Shown: positions 32,167-41,596, counted from the stretch's first letter. The stretch: DNA of 64,000 nt from Jeongeupia wiesaeckerbachi (GCF_050916355.1 NZ_CP136946.1:2666001-2730000); one strand, 5' to 3'. The notes: generated by a model from the sequence alone, not told the origin. Made by a program: numbers and translations.

Positions 32167-34392
32167 TTAGAAGCTCCAGTTCGCGTTGATACGGTAGCTG
32201 CGGCCCGGTTGCGAGTAGCGGTCGATGACCAGGCTGTTCGACGTCAGCGCGCGGGTCGAGGCGTCGGCGCCGTCCCAGTACTCTTTGTCGAACAGGTTGA
32301 ACACGCCACCCGAAATGCGCAAATCCTTGACCGGCGTCCACCACGCGGTCAGATCGACCACGCCGTAGCCCGGTGCCGCGTACAGCTTGCTGCTCGACAG
32401 CTTGGACTTGGCCGCCGCGGCGGTCAGCAGCGCGTCGGCGCCCCAGACTTCCTGCTTGTACGACAGGCCGGTGATCAGCTTGAGCGGTGCGACCGAATCG
32501 AGCCAGGTGTCATCGGTTTCATTGCGGCCCACCGACCATGCCAGCGAGCCCCAGGTACGCCATGCACTGCTGAAGCTGTAATGCGCGGTCGCTTCGACGC
32601 CGTAGATCCGTGCCTTGTCGATGTTCACGCTCTGGTAAACCATCGGATAGCCCGGAATCCAGCCCGGATTGCTGCTGTTGATCGGCTGCAGCGTATCGAT
32701 GAAGTCCTTGTAGCGGGTATCGAAGCCGGTGATCGTGCCACCGGCGTGGTCGTTGCCCAGACGCAGGCCGAATTCGTAGCCCGAGCTGGTTTCCGGCTTC
32801 AGGTCCGGATTCGGCACCAGGGTGTAGCCCTGAGCCGAGTTGGTGAACTGGCCGTTGATTTCCAGCGTCGTCGGCGCACGGAAGCCCTGTGCGTACTTGG
32901 CGAACAGCGTGGCCTGCTCGGCCAGCTTCCACGAACCGGCGAGCGACGGCGAGATCTTGTCGTCTTCCTGGCTCTTCGGCGTCATGCCGATGCCCTGGTT
33001 GATCTGGCCCTGGATCGAGCCTGTATCCGGATTGTTGCGGTAGTTGTCGTAACGCAGGCCCGGGGTCAAGGTGTAGCGACCGCCGTCAAAGCCGATTTCG
33101 TCCTGTGCGAACAACGCCCACTGGGTGACCGTGGTGTCCGGAATCGTGCGCAGGTTGATCGACGTCGATGCCGGGTAGCCCGCAGCGAACTCCTTGGTAT
33201 CGGTCTGCCACCATTCGCCGCCGACCACCCACTGCTGGGTGACGCTGCCGCCGACGTTCTTCACAACCTGACCGGACACGCCCTTGGCGGTTTCGGTATA
33301 GGTGCCGTCGCGCCAGTAAACCGGATCGCGGGTATTGCGCGTCTGGTCGCGGCGCTGGTCGCTTTCGAACTTCTGGTAGTACATCCGCGCCGATGCGCCG
33401 TCGATCAGGCCGCCCGGCTGCGGCGCGGTGTAGTCGTACTCGAGCGAGACGCGCTTGCGCTCCTGCTCGTCGTGCGCCTTGCTCGACGTGATCGCGGTCG
33501 GTGCCGGCGGCATCACCACGCCCAGCTCGCTGTACATATCGGTGTCGCTTTCGGTTTTGCGGTATTCGCCGGTCAGGCCCAGTTTGTGGCCGCCTTCGAA
33601 ATAGTGCTGAACCTTGGCGAGGGCATTCTTGGTGGTGTAGTCCTGCGGGTCCGGAGTAGTACGGGTATTTTTGTTCTTGCTGTCATTGGTACCCATATTG
33701 TCGAGCTCGTGGCCCTTGCGGCCGCCCATCTGCAGCAACCAGTAGGTGTCCTGGTTGACTTCACCGGCAACGGCGCCAGACAGGCCGTAGCTGCTGTCGG
33801 CGCTGTCATAGTCGGCCTTGACCTGGCCGCCGAAGGTCTTGCCGGCCTTGATCAGGTCGGTCGGATCCAGCGTGCGCATGCCGACGACACCGGCGAGGGC
33901 CGACGAACCGTACAGCGTCGAGCCGGGGCCGCGGACGATGTCGATGGCGGCAAGCGACGAAAAGTCGACCATGTCCTGGCCGACGAAGCTGTCGCGGTTC
34001 GGGAAGCTGAACACTTCGGGCAGGCGCACGCCGTCGACCATCATCAGCACGCGATTGCCTTCGAGGCCGCGGATATTGATGTTGGTGCCGCCGTAGCGGC
34101 CGCTGCGCGACATATTGACACCCGGTTGCTCGTAGTTGCCGAGGTCCTTGAAGTCACGGATGAACTTGTCGTCGAGCGTCTTGCGGTCGGTCGAGGTGAC
34201 CGACGGCGGCAGCTCGTCGAGGGTTTTTTCGGTACGGGTCGCGGTGACGACGATCGGCGCCAGGCTGGCGGCACTGGCATCTTGCTTGGCCGGCTTGCCG
34301 GAGGTGGCCTGTTGCGGGACCGGCGCGGCGAAAGCTGTTTGCAGGGCGCAGGCCAGCAGGCTGAGCACCAGCGGGTGGGTGGAGCGGTTCAT
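32167..34392 (-). CDS. hmuR: TonB-dependent heme/hemoglobin receptor
   Basis: A 741-residue outer-membrane receptor: signal peptide (MNRSTHPLVLSLLACALQTAFA), TonB box IVVTATRTEK, plug domain (NINIRGLEGNRVLMMVDGVRLPE, IDIVRGPGSTLYGSSALAGVV) and a 22-strand barrel ending in RSYRINANWSF. The heme receptor hallmarks FRAP (QGFRAPTTLE) and NPDLKPETS are both present. It imports heme with TonB-ExbBD, which are not in this window. It lies upstream of hmuSTUV on the same strand. Confidence 0.95.
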   Translation of the reverse strand: MNRSTHPLVLSLLACALQTAFAAPVPQQATSGKPAKQDASAASLAPIVVTATRTEKTLDELPPSVTSTDRKTLDDKFIRDFKDLGNYEQPGVNMSRSGRYGGTNINIRGLEGNRVLMMVDGVRLPEVFSFPNRDSFVGQDMVDFSSLAAIDIVRGPGSTLYGSSALAGVVGMRTLDPTDLIKAGKTFGGQVKADYDSADSSYGLSGAVAGEVNQDTYWLLQMGGRKGHELDNMGTNDSKNKNTRTTPDPQDYTTKNALAKVQHYFEGGHKLGLTGEYRKTESDTDMYSELGVVMPPAPTAITSSKAHDEQERKRVSLEYDYTAPQPGGLIDGASARMYYQKFESDQRRDQTRNTRDPVYWRDGTYTETAKGVSGQVVKNVGGSVTQQWVVGGEWWQTDTKEFAAGYPASTSINLRTIPDTTVTQWALFAQDEIGFDGGRYTLTPGLRYDNYRNNPDTGSIQGQINQGIGMTPKSQEDDKISPSLAGSWKLAEQATLFAKYAQGFRAPTTLEINGQFTNSAQGYTLVPNPDLKPETSSGYEFGLRLGNDHAGGTITGFDTRYKDFIDTLQPINSSNPGWIPGYPMVYQSVNIDKARIYGVEATAHYSFSSAWRTWGSLAWSVGRNETDDTWLDSVAPLKLITGLSYKQEVWGADALLTAAAAKSKLSSSKLYAAPGYGVVDLTAWWTPVKDLRISGGVFNLFDKEYWDGADASTRALTSNSLVIDRYSQPGRSYRINANWSF

Positions 34393-34529
34393 ACAATTTC
34401 CTTGGGCAGTCGATAACGGTGCGTGGACGCACCGAACGCGGCTGGCTTGCTGGCGGGGAGACCGGTCCGCCTACTGGCTGGCATGCGTGAGGTTGTTGGC
34501 CGCGATGGCTGCGGCCTGCTCATTTCTCG

Positions 34530-34691
34530 TTACTTGGTCAGAATCAGCTTGCCCTGGCGGGTTTTGCTCAGGGTGTAACGCTCGCCGTTGTGGTCGATCA
34601 CGACGGCACGTTGCCCTTGCAGCAACTGCGTGCTACTGAGCACCGGAAGGGTCGGCGTGGACGGTGTGGTCGTGGGCGTCGGCTTGTTCAT
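34530..34691 (-). CDS. hemP: HemP family small protein
   Basis: A 53-residue protein beginning MNKPTPTTTPSTPTLP and containing the HemP core: SSTQLLQGQRAVVIDHNGERYTL followed by SKTRQGKLILTK. HemP proteins sit at the head of heme uptake operons and are needed for full expression of the heme receptor in some betaproteobacteria. It lies 137 bp upstream of hmuR on the same strand, so it is probably the first gene of the transcript. Confidence 0.9.
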   Translation of the reverse strand: MNKPTPTTTPSTPTLPVLSSTQLLQGQRAVVIDHNGERYTLSKTRQGKLILTK

Positions 34692-34694
34692 AGG

Positions 34695-34721
34695 TGAGAA
34701 TACTAACGCGAACTATTCTCA
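34695..34721. promoter_or_regulatory. Candidate Fur-type site upstream of hemP
   Basis: An inverted repeat TGAGAATA / TATTCTCA lies directly before the hemP ATG. The TGAGAAT half-sites are like those in Fur boxes, but the 11-bp spacing is wider than the standard arrangement. Confidence 0.45.
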
Positions 34722-34790
34722 TCCACAATGAATACTTACGAGGTGTTGCTCATCTGCGTTAAATCAAACATCTTTGCTTAATCAATGTAA

Positions 34791-34805
34791 CGAGAATTGT
34801 TATCG
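34791..34805. promoter_or_regulatory. Candidate Fur box upstream of hutW
   Basis: CGAGAAT-T-GTTATCG matches 10 of 14 positions of the 7-1-7 Fur consensus TGATAAT-N-ATTATCA. It lies 43 bp before the hutW ATG, in the region shared by the divergent hemP and hutW transcripts. Confidence 0.5.
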
Positions 34806-34847
34806 ATTAGCTTGATGGACATGTTTTGCAACCGCTCAGGAGCCTGC

Positions 34848-36191
34848 ATGTCCGCAGATCTCAGCGCCTGGTTCGCCGAGGAGGGTGAACTGGCGTTTCC
34901 CAAGCGTGACCTGGTCATGCCATGGCGCCATCGAACCCCGATCGATCCGTCCGAATATGCCGCGACATGGCGGCGCCTGCAGGCCAGCCCGCGCCAGGGT
35001 CGTAAGGGGCTGGCTTACGTGCATGTGCCGTTCTGCGCCAACCACTGCCTGTTCTGCGGCTTCTATCAAAACCGCTGGGAGGAAGAGGCTTCCCGCCCGT
35101 ATACGGACCGGCTGATCGCCGAGATCGAGCGCGAGGCCGGGACGCCGCTGGTGCAGCGCGCGCCGATCCACGCGGTTTATCTGGGCGGTGGTACGCCGTC
35201 GGCGCTGGCCGCCACCGATCTGGCCCGGCTGATCACCGCCTTGCGCAGGTATCTGCCGCTGGCGCCCGACGCCGAGATCACCGTCGAAGGGCGGATTCGC
35301 CATTTCGATGCGGCGCGGATCGACGCCTGCCTCGACGCTGGCGCCAACCGCTTTTCGATCGGCGTGCAAAGTTTCGATACCCGGGTGCGGCAACGGCTGG
35401 GCCGACAGGCCAGCCGCGATCAGGCGATTGCCTTCCTCGAATCGCTGGCCGCGCGCGATCGCGCCGCAGTGGTCTGCGATCTGATCTTCGGCCTGCCCGA
35501 TCAGGATGACGACGTGTGGGCGCGCGATCTGGAAACGGTCTGTGCGTTGCCGCTCGACGGCGTTGATCTCTACGCGCTGAATCTGCTGCCGACGACGCCG
35601 CTATCGAAAGCGGTCGAGTTGCAGCGTCGCAGCCTGTCGACGCCACAGGCACGCCAGCGCATGTATCTCGCCGGGCTCGACCGGCTGGCCGAAGCGGGCT
35701 GGCGGCAGCTGTCGAACAGCCATTGGGCGCGGACGACGCGTGAGCGCAATCTGTACAACCAGCTGATCAAGGATGGCGCCGATTGTCTGGCCTTCGGCTC
35801 CGGTGGCGGCGGTAGCGCGCACGGCATCAGCTATGTCGTCGACAGCTCGCTAGCCAGCTACGAGGAAAAGTGCGACGCCGGCTGCAAGCCGCTGGCGCAT
35901 CTGGCGCAAAGCGACGCCTGGCAGCCGATACGCGAAGCCGTGACCGGCGGTATCGAGCGTGGCCGGCTCGATCTGTATGCGCTGCCACTCGATGACGGCC
36001 CGTCCCTCGTCGAATCGTTGTCGCCGCTGATCGCCAACTGGCACCAGACCGGCCTGCTGGCCGATGCCGGCCCGGTGTTGCGGCTGACGCCGCGCGGCCG
36101 TTTCTGGGCCAACAACCTGCACGCAGCGCTGAACGAGCTGGTCCCGCAGTTCGTGACCCAACCTCATCCCGCCGCCGTCCTTGCGGCCTGA
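34848..36191 (+). CDS. hutW: Anaerobic heme-degrading radical SAM enzyme (ChuW/HutW)
   Basis: A 447-residue HemN-like radical SAM protein. The iron-sulfur motif is C63-x3-C67-x2-C70 (PFCANHCLFCGF). YLGGGTPSALAATDL, RFSIGVQSFDTRVRQRLGR and VVCDLIFGLPDQ are typical of the subfamily. ChuW opens the heme ring without oxygen and releases iron, forming anaerobilin. The ATG at 34848 has AGGAG upstream. It is divergent from hemP-hmuR and leads the operon with hutX and chuY. Confidence 0.92.
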   Translation: MSADLSAWFAEEGELAFPKRDLVMPWRHRTPIDPSEYAATWRRLQASPRQGRKGLAYVHVPFCANHCLFCGFYQNRWEEEASRPYTDRLIAEIEREAGTPLVQRAPIHAVYLGGGTPSALAATDLARLITALRRYLPLAPDAEITVEGRIRHFDAARIDACLDAGANRFSIGVQSFDTRVRQRLGRQASRDQAIAFLESLAARDRAAVVCDLIFGLPDQDDDVWARDLETVCALPLDGVDLYALNLLPTTPLSKAVELQRRSLSTPQARQRMYLAGLDRLAEAGWRQLSNSHWARTTRERNLYNQLIKDGADCLAFGSGGGGSAHGISYVVDSSLASYEEKCDAGCKPLAHLAQSDAWQPIREAVTGGIERGRLDLYALPLDDGPSLVESLSPLIANWHQTGLLADAGPVLRLTPRGRFWANNLHAALNELVPQFVTQPHPAAVLAA

Positions 36192-36209
36192 CCTTCCGGA
36201 GTCCCTGCC

Positions 36210-36740
36210 ATGAATGCCCTGCACCTGAGCCTTGCCGAACGCCTTGCCGCCGATGCCGACGGCATCCTTGAGCAACTGGCCAGCGAGTACAACGCCAGCC
36301 TGCTCGACGTCGTCACCGTCTTGCCCGAAGCCATGCGCACGCTGTTGCCCGGCGAACGATTTTCCGAGGTGATGGCCGACATCAGCGGCTGGGGCGACGT
36401 GACGCTGCTGACGCACAGTGCCGATGCCATCCTCGAATTCCATGGCCGCGTGCCGGTCGGCCGGTCGGCGCACGGCTTTTTCAACCTGCGCGGCGGTGGT
36501 GCGCTCAGCGGCCACATCCGCGCCGACCGTTGCCGCACGATTGCGCTGGTCGAGCGGCCGTTCATGGGTTTGGCGACGGCGAGCCTGATTTTCTTCAACC
36601 CGGACGGCGAGGCGATGTACAAGGTCTTCGTCCGCCGCAACAAGGACAAAAGCCTGGATGCCGAACAGCTGGTACGCTTCCGCGCTTTGGCTGCGGGATG
36701 CTGCGGCGCTTGCAAGGGAGAAGGATCGTGCGGGGATTGA
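36210..36740 (+). CDS. hutX: Cytosolic heme carrier HutX/ChuX
   Basis: A 176-residue protein of the HutX/ChuX family: VTVLPEAMRTLLPGERFSEVMADISGWGDVTLLTHS, FHGRVPVGRSAHGFFNLRGGGALSGHIR and FFNPDGEAMYKVFVRRNKDKSL. It binds heme and hands it to degrading enzymes. The C-terminus ends in a short four-cysteine tail (GCCGACKGEGSCGD), which is unusual. Its stop overlaps the GTG start of the next gene. Confidence 0.92.
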   Translation: MNALHLSLAERLAADADGILEQLASEYNASLLDVVTVLPEAMRTLLPGERFSEVMADISGWGDVTLLTHSADAILEFHGRVPVGRSAHGFFNLRGGGALSGHIRADRCRTIALVERPFMGLATASLIFFNPDGEAMYKVFVRRNKDKSLDAEQLVRFRALAAGCCGACKGEGSCGD

Positions 36741-37360
36741 TCGTATTCGGTGCCAGTCATGGTGTCGGGCTGGAAGTGGCCAAGCAGGCAAGGGGGCAGG
36801 GGCGGGCGGTGCGGGCGTTGCTGCGTGAGGGAAGCGACGCGACGGCGCTCGAGGCCATCGGCGTCGAGGTCGTGCGCGGCGATGCACTCGATGCGAACGC
36901 CGTCGCTGCGGCAATGGCCGGGCTGGCTGCCGATACCGAGGTGGTGACGACGCTGGGCAGCTTCGGCCCCGGTGTCCCGGTCGATTACCTTGGCAACCGC
37001 AATGTGATCGATGCGGCCGAACGGGCCGGCTTGCAGCGGTTGGTGCTGGTTACGTCGCTTGGCGGCAGCGAAACCTGGCCGCATCTGTCCGAGCGTTCAC
37101 GCAAGGGCTTCGGCGGCGCGGTACGCGAAAAAACGCTGGCCGAAGCGTGGCTGCGCACCAGCGGCCTTGATCACACGATCATCCGCCCCGGTGGTCTGCG
37201 CGACGGCCCGGCATTGGGTAACCCGCAGTGGATCGAAAATGCCGAGGCGCACGGTTTCGTCCGCCGCGCCGACGTGGCCGCCGTGGTGCTCGATTGCCTG
37301 GCCGACCCGGCCACCGTCGGCCGCGCGATCAGCGTTGTCGATCCGGCTTGCCCGGCCTGA
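36728..37360 (+). CDS. chuY: NAD(P)-binding protein, ChuY-like anaerobilin reductase
   Basis: A 210-residue Rossmann-fold protein from a GTG at 36728. The dinucleotide motif VFGASHGVGLEVAKQA is at the N-terminus; LVLVTSLGGSETWPHLSERS and IIRPGGLRDGP follow, as in SDR-type reductases. It overlaps hutX and follows hutW, the same order as E. coli chuW-chuX-chuY, where ChuY reduces anaerobilin with NADPH. The assignment rests on fold and order. Confidence 0.78.
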   Translation: MRGLIVFGASHGVGLEVAKQARGQGRAVRALLREGSDATALEAIGVEVVRGDALDANAVAAAMAGLAADTEVVTTLGSFGPGVPVDYLGNRNVIDAAERAGLQRLVLVTSLGGSETWPHLSERSRKGFGGAVREKTLAEAWLRTSGLDHTIIRPGGLRDGPALGNPQWIENAEAHGFVRRADVAAVVLDCLADPATVGRAISVVDPACPA

Positions 37361-37526
37361 GTCGCCGTCTCGGCAAGGCGGCTGGCGCGGACTGACTCCA
37401 TCCTTCCGGCTGGGCCGCCGTGCCCGCATGTCTCTGCAACCTTTCACCGTGCTCGGGCTCCTACTTGATATAGGGGCAGCTGTCAGCAGCGCCCCGGATC
37501 GCTTTTATAGCGACAAGGAGGTTCGT

Positions 37527-37928
37527 ATGACCCGAGTTCAGTGCACATTCGCCATTGGCCTGCTGACCGCGCTGCTTGCTGCGCCGGCGTGGACCGAGCT
37601 GTTGCCGGTGCAAACGCACGGCAATGTGTCGTACGTGAGCGGCGGCGTCGGCGACGAAGAAATGACGGCGCTCAAGTCGATGCAGAAAAGCTATAACCTG
37701 CATCTGCTATTCGTTGACCGTGACGGCCATTACCTCAGCGGGACGCAGGTCGCGGTCAAAAACGCGCGGGGCGAGACGGTGCTCGATGCCCGGTCCAATG
37801 GCCCGTATTTCTACGCCAATCTGCCGACCGGCCGCTACAGCGTCAGCGCAAGCAACGACGGCAGGACACAGACCCGTCTGCTGCAAGTCGGCACCAAGGG
37901 CGGCAAGCAAACCACTTTCCGCTGGTAG
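37527..37928 (+). CDS. Periplasmic carboxypeptidase-regulatory-like domain protein
   Basis: A 133-residue exported protein (signal MTRVQCTFAIGLLTALLAAPAWT, ribosome binding site AAGGAGG). The mature part contains VSGGVGDEEMTALKSMQKSYNLHLLF and a beta-sandwich-like half (YLSGTQVAVKNARGETVLDARSNGPYFYANLPTGRYSVSAS) similar to carboxypeptidase regulatory domains. Such small periplasmic proteins are common in betaproteobacteria; function unknown. A terminator follows. Confidence 0.75.
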   Translation: MTRVQCTFAIGLLTALLAAPAWTELLPVQTHGNVSYVSGGVGDEEMTALKSMQKSYNLHLLFVDRDGHYLSGTQVAVKNARGETVLDARSNGPYFYANLPTGRYSVSASNDGRTQTRLLQVGTKGGKQTTFRW

Positions 37929-37939
37929 TCGGGATAAGA

Positions 37940-37962
37940 GCCGGCCCGAGGGCCGGTTTTTC
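37940..37962 (+). terminator. Rho-independent terminator
   Basis: The stem GCCGGCCC / GGGCCGG is followed by TTTTT, twelve bases after the stop of the periplasmic protein gene. Confidence 0.88.
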
Positions 37963-38003
37963 GTGCCGGTTGGGACCATGCATCGGTGTATGGGCTGTAC
38001 GCG

Positions 38004-39167
38004 CTATCGCGTTGCCCACTGCCACGGCGGTCGGGCCAGGTCTTCTAGACCGGTGATCTGCGTTTCACCGAAATCCTTTTCCAGCATCAGCGAATTGCAG
38101 TCGCCGTGGCGTTCCAGTGCGGCGATCAGCCGGGCGGCGTGCGAGACGACAATGACCTGGGTGTCGCGCGCGGCGCGCTGGATCAGCCGCGCCAGCGCCG
38201 GCAGCAGATCGGGGTGCAGGCTGGTCTCGGGTTCGTTCAGTACCAGCAGTGCCGGTGGGCGCGGCGTCAGCAGCGCAGCGACCAGCAGCAGGTAGCGCAG
38301 CGTGCCGTCGGACAGCTCGGCGCTTGAAAGCGGGCGCAGCAAGCCGTGCTGGCGCATCTGGATGCTGAAACGGCCGCGCTCCGGCGGGATATGAATCTGC
38401 GAGCCCGGAAAGGCGTCGTCGATCGCGGTGTGCAGCGCATCCTCGTCACCGATCTCGATGATGGTCTGCAACGCCGCGGCAAGATCACTACCGTCGTGGC
38501 CCAGGACCGGCGTGCGCGTGCCGATCTGCGTCTGCCGAGCCGGTGCGTCGGCATCGGTACGGAAATGGTCGTAAAAGCGCCACGAACGCATCTGTTCGCG
38601 CAAGCGCAGCACTTCCGGCGCGAGTACCGGGTCGGCGCACTGCAGCATCATGCTGTCGAAGCCGGCGATATTGCGGGTCAGTACGCGCCAGTCGCGGTTG
38701 TCGCGTACTTTCACCAGCGGCCCGTGACGGTCGGCCAGCACGGCGGCCGGGCGCAGGATCGGCCCGGCCCACAGGCATTCGCGCTTGATTTCGGGGTCGA
38801 GGCCGAACAGGGTGTTCGGCACCGGTTCGGGCATGCCGATGTCGATCGCGTAGCCGAAGTCGTCGCTGGCAAAGCCCAGCCGCAGATGGACCGGTTCGTT
38901 GCGTACCGTGCCTTGTACGACGGCCTCGCCACGGCGCATCGCGCGCGAAATCGTTTCCGGCCCGGCCCACAGCGTCGACGGCAGGCCGCCTTCGCGTGCC
39001 AGCGACGGAATCACCCGGCCCTGCGCCGTTTCGGCCAGCAGCCGCAGTGCGCGGTACAGATTGGATTTGCCGCTGCCGTTGGCGCCGGTGATGACGTTCA
39101 GGCGCCCGAGCGGCAGGATCAGCTGGCGCAGCGAGCGGTAATTGGCGATCGCGAGCGTCGTCAGCAT
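38004..39167 (-). CDS. RecF/SMC-like AAA ATPase
   Basis: A 387-residue ATPase of the AAA_21/RecF-like group: N-terminal LAIANYRSLRQLILPLGRLNVITGANGSGKSNLYRALRLLAE with Walker A, C-terminal signature LSDGTLRYLLLVAALL, Walker B-like PPALLVLNEPETSLHP and the switch VIVVSHAARLIAALE. Relatives include DNA repair ATPases and the motor parts of some defence systems; no nuclease or partner gene lies beside it. The ATG overlaps the nadB stop. Confidence 0.85.
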   Translation of the reverse strand: MLTTLAIANYRSLRQLILPLGRLNVITGANGSGKSNLYRALRLLAETAQGRVIPSLAREGGLPSTLWAGPETISRAMRRGEAVVQGTVRNEPVHLRLGFASDDFGYAIDIGMPEPVPNTLFGLDPEIKRECLWAGPILRPAAVLADRHGPLVKVRDNRDWRVLTRNIAGFDSMMLQCADPVLAPEVLRLREQMRSWRFYDHFRTDADAPARQTQIGTRTPVLGHDGSDLAAALQTIIEIGDEDALHTAIDDAFPGSQIHIPPERGRFSIQMRQHGLLRPLSSAELSDGTLRYLLLVAALLTPRPPALLVLNEPETSLHPDLLPALARLIQRAARDTQVIVVSHAARLIAALERHGDCNSLMLEKDFGETQITGLEDLARPPWQWATR

Positions 39168-40753
39168 CAGGGCACGAGTACGGTCGGCTTGGATTCGGTG
39201 AGCAGGCCCGGGTAATCCCGGCTGTAATGCAGGCCGCGACTTTCCTTGCGCGCCAAGGCCGAGCGGACGATCAGCTCGGCGGTGGTAACCAGGTTGCGCA
39301 GCTCGATCAGGTCGTTCGAGACGCGGAAGTTGCTGTAGTAATCGTTGATTTCATGCTGCAGCAGCTCGATCCGGTGCTGGGCGCGTTCGAGCCGCTTGTT
39401 GGTGCGGACGATGCCGACGTAATCCCACATGAAGCGACGCAGCTCGTCCCAGTTGTGGGCAATGACGACTTCTTCGTCCGGATCGGTCACCCGGCTTTCG
39501 TCCCATTCGGCTACTGCCGGCTGGGTATGCTTCGGCGCGGCGAGGATGTCCTCGGCTGCGGCCTTGCCGATCACCATGCATTCGAGCAGCGAATTGCTGG
39601 CGAGCCGGTTGGCGCCGTGCAGGCCGGTATAGCTGACTTCGCCGACGCCATACAGCCCGTCGACATCGGTGCGGCCGGCGCGATCGACGACCAGACCGCC
39701 GCAGGTGTAGTGCGCGGCAGGCACGACCGGGATCGGTTGCTTGGTGATGTCGATGCCGAGTTCGAGGCAGCGCTGATAGATGTTCGGGAAATGCTCTTTG
39801 ACGAACTTCGACGGCTTGTAGCTGATGTCCAGATACACGCAGTCGAAACCGCCTTTCTTCATCTCGAAGTCGATGGCGCGTGCGACCACGTCACGTGGCG
39901 CCAGCTCGGCGCGCTCGTCGTGGTTGGGCATGAAGCGGGTGCCGTCCGGCAGGCGCAGGATGCCGCCTTCGCCACGCACCGCTTCGGTAATCAGAAACGA
40001 TTTGGCGTGCGGGTGATAGAGGCAAGTAGGGTGGAACTGGATGAATTCCATGTTCGCCACCTTACAACCGGCGCGCCAACCCATGGCGATGCCGTCGCCG
40101 GTCGCCACGTCCGGGTTGGTCGTATACAGGTAGACCTTGCCGGCACCGCCGGTGGCCAGCACCGTGTGCTGCGCCAGCACGGTATCGACGCGGTCGGCGT
40201 CGATATCGTAGATGTAGGCGCCGTGGCAGCGATTGGCGCCGCCGTTCTTGCCTAGCTTGGCGTCGGTGATCAGGTCGAGCGCGATATGGTGTTCGAGCAC
40301 GGTGATATTCGGATGGGCCGCAACCTTGGTCGCCAGCGTGTCGACGACCGCGGCGCCAGTGGCGTCGGCGGCGTGGATGATGCGCCGGTGGCTGTGACCG
40401 CCTTCTCGCGTCAGGTGGTAGCCGTGATAGTTGGTCTCGCCGGATTCATCGCGCGTGAACGGCACGCCCATGGCGATCAGCCAGTCGATCGCCTCTTTCG
40501 AATGCTCGACGATGAAGCGGGTCGATTCGGCTTCGCACAGCCCGGCACCGGCAACCAGCGTGTCCTTGATGTGCAGCTCGATGCTGTCCTGATCGTCGAG
40601 CACCGCGGCAATACCGCCCTGGGCCCAGCCACTGCCGCCGTCGCGCAGTTCGCGCTTGGTGACGAGGCCGACCTTGAGCTTGTCGGCCAGGTGCAGCGCG
40701 ATGGTCATGCCACCCAGACCGCTGCCAATAATCAGTACGTCGAATTGCCGCAT
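39167..40753 (-). CDS. nadB: L-aspartate oxidase
   Basis: A 528-residue FAD enzyme for the first step of de novo NAD synthesis (aspartate to iminoaspartate). The FAD motif DVLIIGSGLGGMTIALHLAD is at the N-terminus; GGSGWAQGGIAAVLD, TREGGHSHRRIIHAADATG, and VPAAHYTCGGLVVDRAGRTDVDGLYGVGEVSYTGLHGANRLASNSLLE are typical. The ATG at 40753 is preferred to a GTG 6 bp upstream. It is divergent from rpoE. Confidence 0.95.
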   Translation of the reverse strand: MRQFDVLIIGSGLGGMTIALHLADKLKVGLVTKRELRDGGSGWAQGGIAAVLDDQDSIELHIKDTLVAGAGLCEAESTRFIVEHSKEAIDWLIAMGVPFTRDESGETNYHGYHLTREGGHSHRRIIHAADATGAAVVDTLATKVAAHPNITVLEHHIALDLITDAKLGKNGGANRCHGAYIYDIDADRVDTVLAQHTVLATGGAGKVYLYTTNPDVATGDGIAMGWRAGCKVANMEFIQFHPTCLYHPHAKSFLITEAVRGEGGILRLPDGTRFMPNHDERAELAPRDVVARAIDFEMKKGGFDCVYLDISYKPSKFVKEHFPNIYQRCLELGIDITKQPIPVVPAAHYTCGGLVVDRAGRTDVDGLYGVGEVSYTGLHGANRLASNSLLECMVIGKAAAEDILAAPKHTQPAVAEWDESRVTDPDEEVVIAHNWDELRRFMWDYVGIVRTNKRLERAQHRIELLQHEINDYYSNFRVSNDLIELRNLVTTAELIVRSALARKESRGLHYSRDYPGLLTESKPTVLVP

Positions 40754-40949
40754 CGTCACTTACGCCGTAAAGTCAGAATCAACGGCAAATGTTACATCAG
40801 AGCTTGGCGCCGCTGCAGCTTGCACGGCCGGGGTGCCGCGGGCACAATCCGGCCGCGCCGCCGCCTTATGGCTTGAAATGGGTGGAATCGTCCCCACTTG
40901 GCCGATTCAACTGTGCTAAACAGCGCGCAGGCCGAACACGGAGTACGCA

Positions 40950-41561
40950 TTGGAACAACGGACGGAACGGGAACTCGACTCGGAACTCGTCGCCCGGGCA
41001 CAAGCCGGCGACAAGCGGGCGTTCGAGCTGCTGGTGATCAAGTATCAGCGCCGGATTGCCCGTCTCCTGTCGCGCCTGATTCGCGATCCGGCCGAAATCG
41101 AGGATGTCGCACAGGAGGCATTCATCAAGGCGTATCGCGCCCTGCCGTCCTTCCGGGGCGAATCGGCGTTTTACACTTGGCTTTACCGGATTGCGATCAA
41201 TACTGCGAAGAACTACCTCGCATCGATGGGCCGGCGCCCGCAGCTGGCGATGGATTACGAGGACGAGGAGGGCGAGACCCTCGATGCCGCGGCACAAATA
41301 CCGGACTTTCATACGCCAGAGTCTGAACTATCGAATCGTCAGATTGTCTCTACGGTGAACGAGGCGGTTGATGCGCTCCCTGAGGAGTTGCGAACCGCCA
41401 TCACGCTGCGCGAGATGGAAGGCCTGTCGTACGAGGAGATCTCCAGCGTGATGAATTGTCCGATCGGTACGGTTCGCTCGCGAATTTTCAGAGCGCGCGA
41501 AGCGATCGCGACTAAACTGCGGCCTCTTCTGGCAACGGTCGGCAAGGACCGCCGCTGGTAA
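40950..41561 (+). CDS. rpoE: RNA polymerase sigma-E factor
   Basis: A 203-residue ECF sigma factor from a TTG at 40950 (CGGAG upstream). Region 2 reads ELLVIKYQRRIARLLSRLIRDPAEIEDVAQEAFIKAYRAL; region 4 reads LPEELRTAITLREMEGLSYEEISSVMNCPIGTVRSRIFRAR. It controls the envelope stress response and is held by the anti-sigma factor encoded next. The rare start codon may limit its level. Confidence 0.95.
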   Translation: MEQRTERELDSELVARAQAGDKRAFELLVIKYQRRIARLLSRLIRDPAEIEDVAQEAFIKAYRALPSFRGESAFYTWLYRIAINTAKNYLASMGRRPQLAMDYEDEEGETLDAAAQIPDFHTPESELSNRQIVSTVNEAVDALPEELRTAITLREMEGLSYEEISSVMNCPIGTVRSRIFRAREAIATKLRPLLATVGKDRRW

Positions 41562-41596
41562 AGGCTCAGGACATAACGCGAATGAAGGAAATCGAT

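Noticed and set aside
38004..39167. Stand-alone anti-phage ATPase
   Set aside because: The ATPase alone fits housekeeping RecF/SMC-like proteins, overlaps nadB, and has no nuclease, reverse transcriptase or toxin partner beside it.
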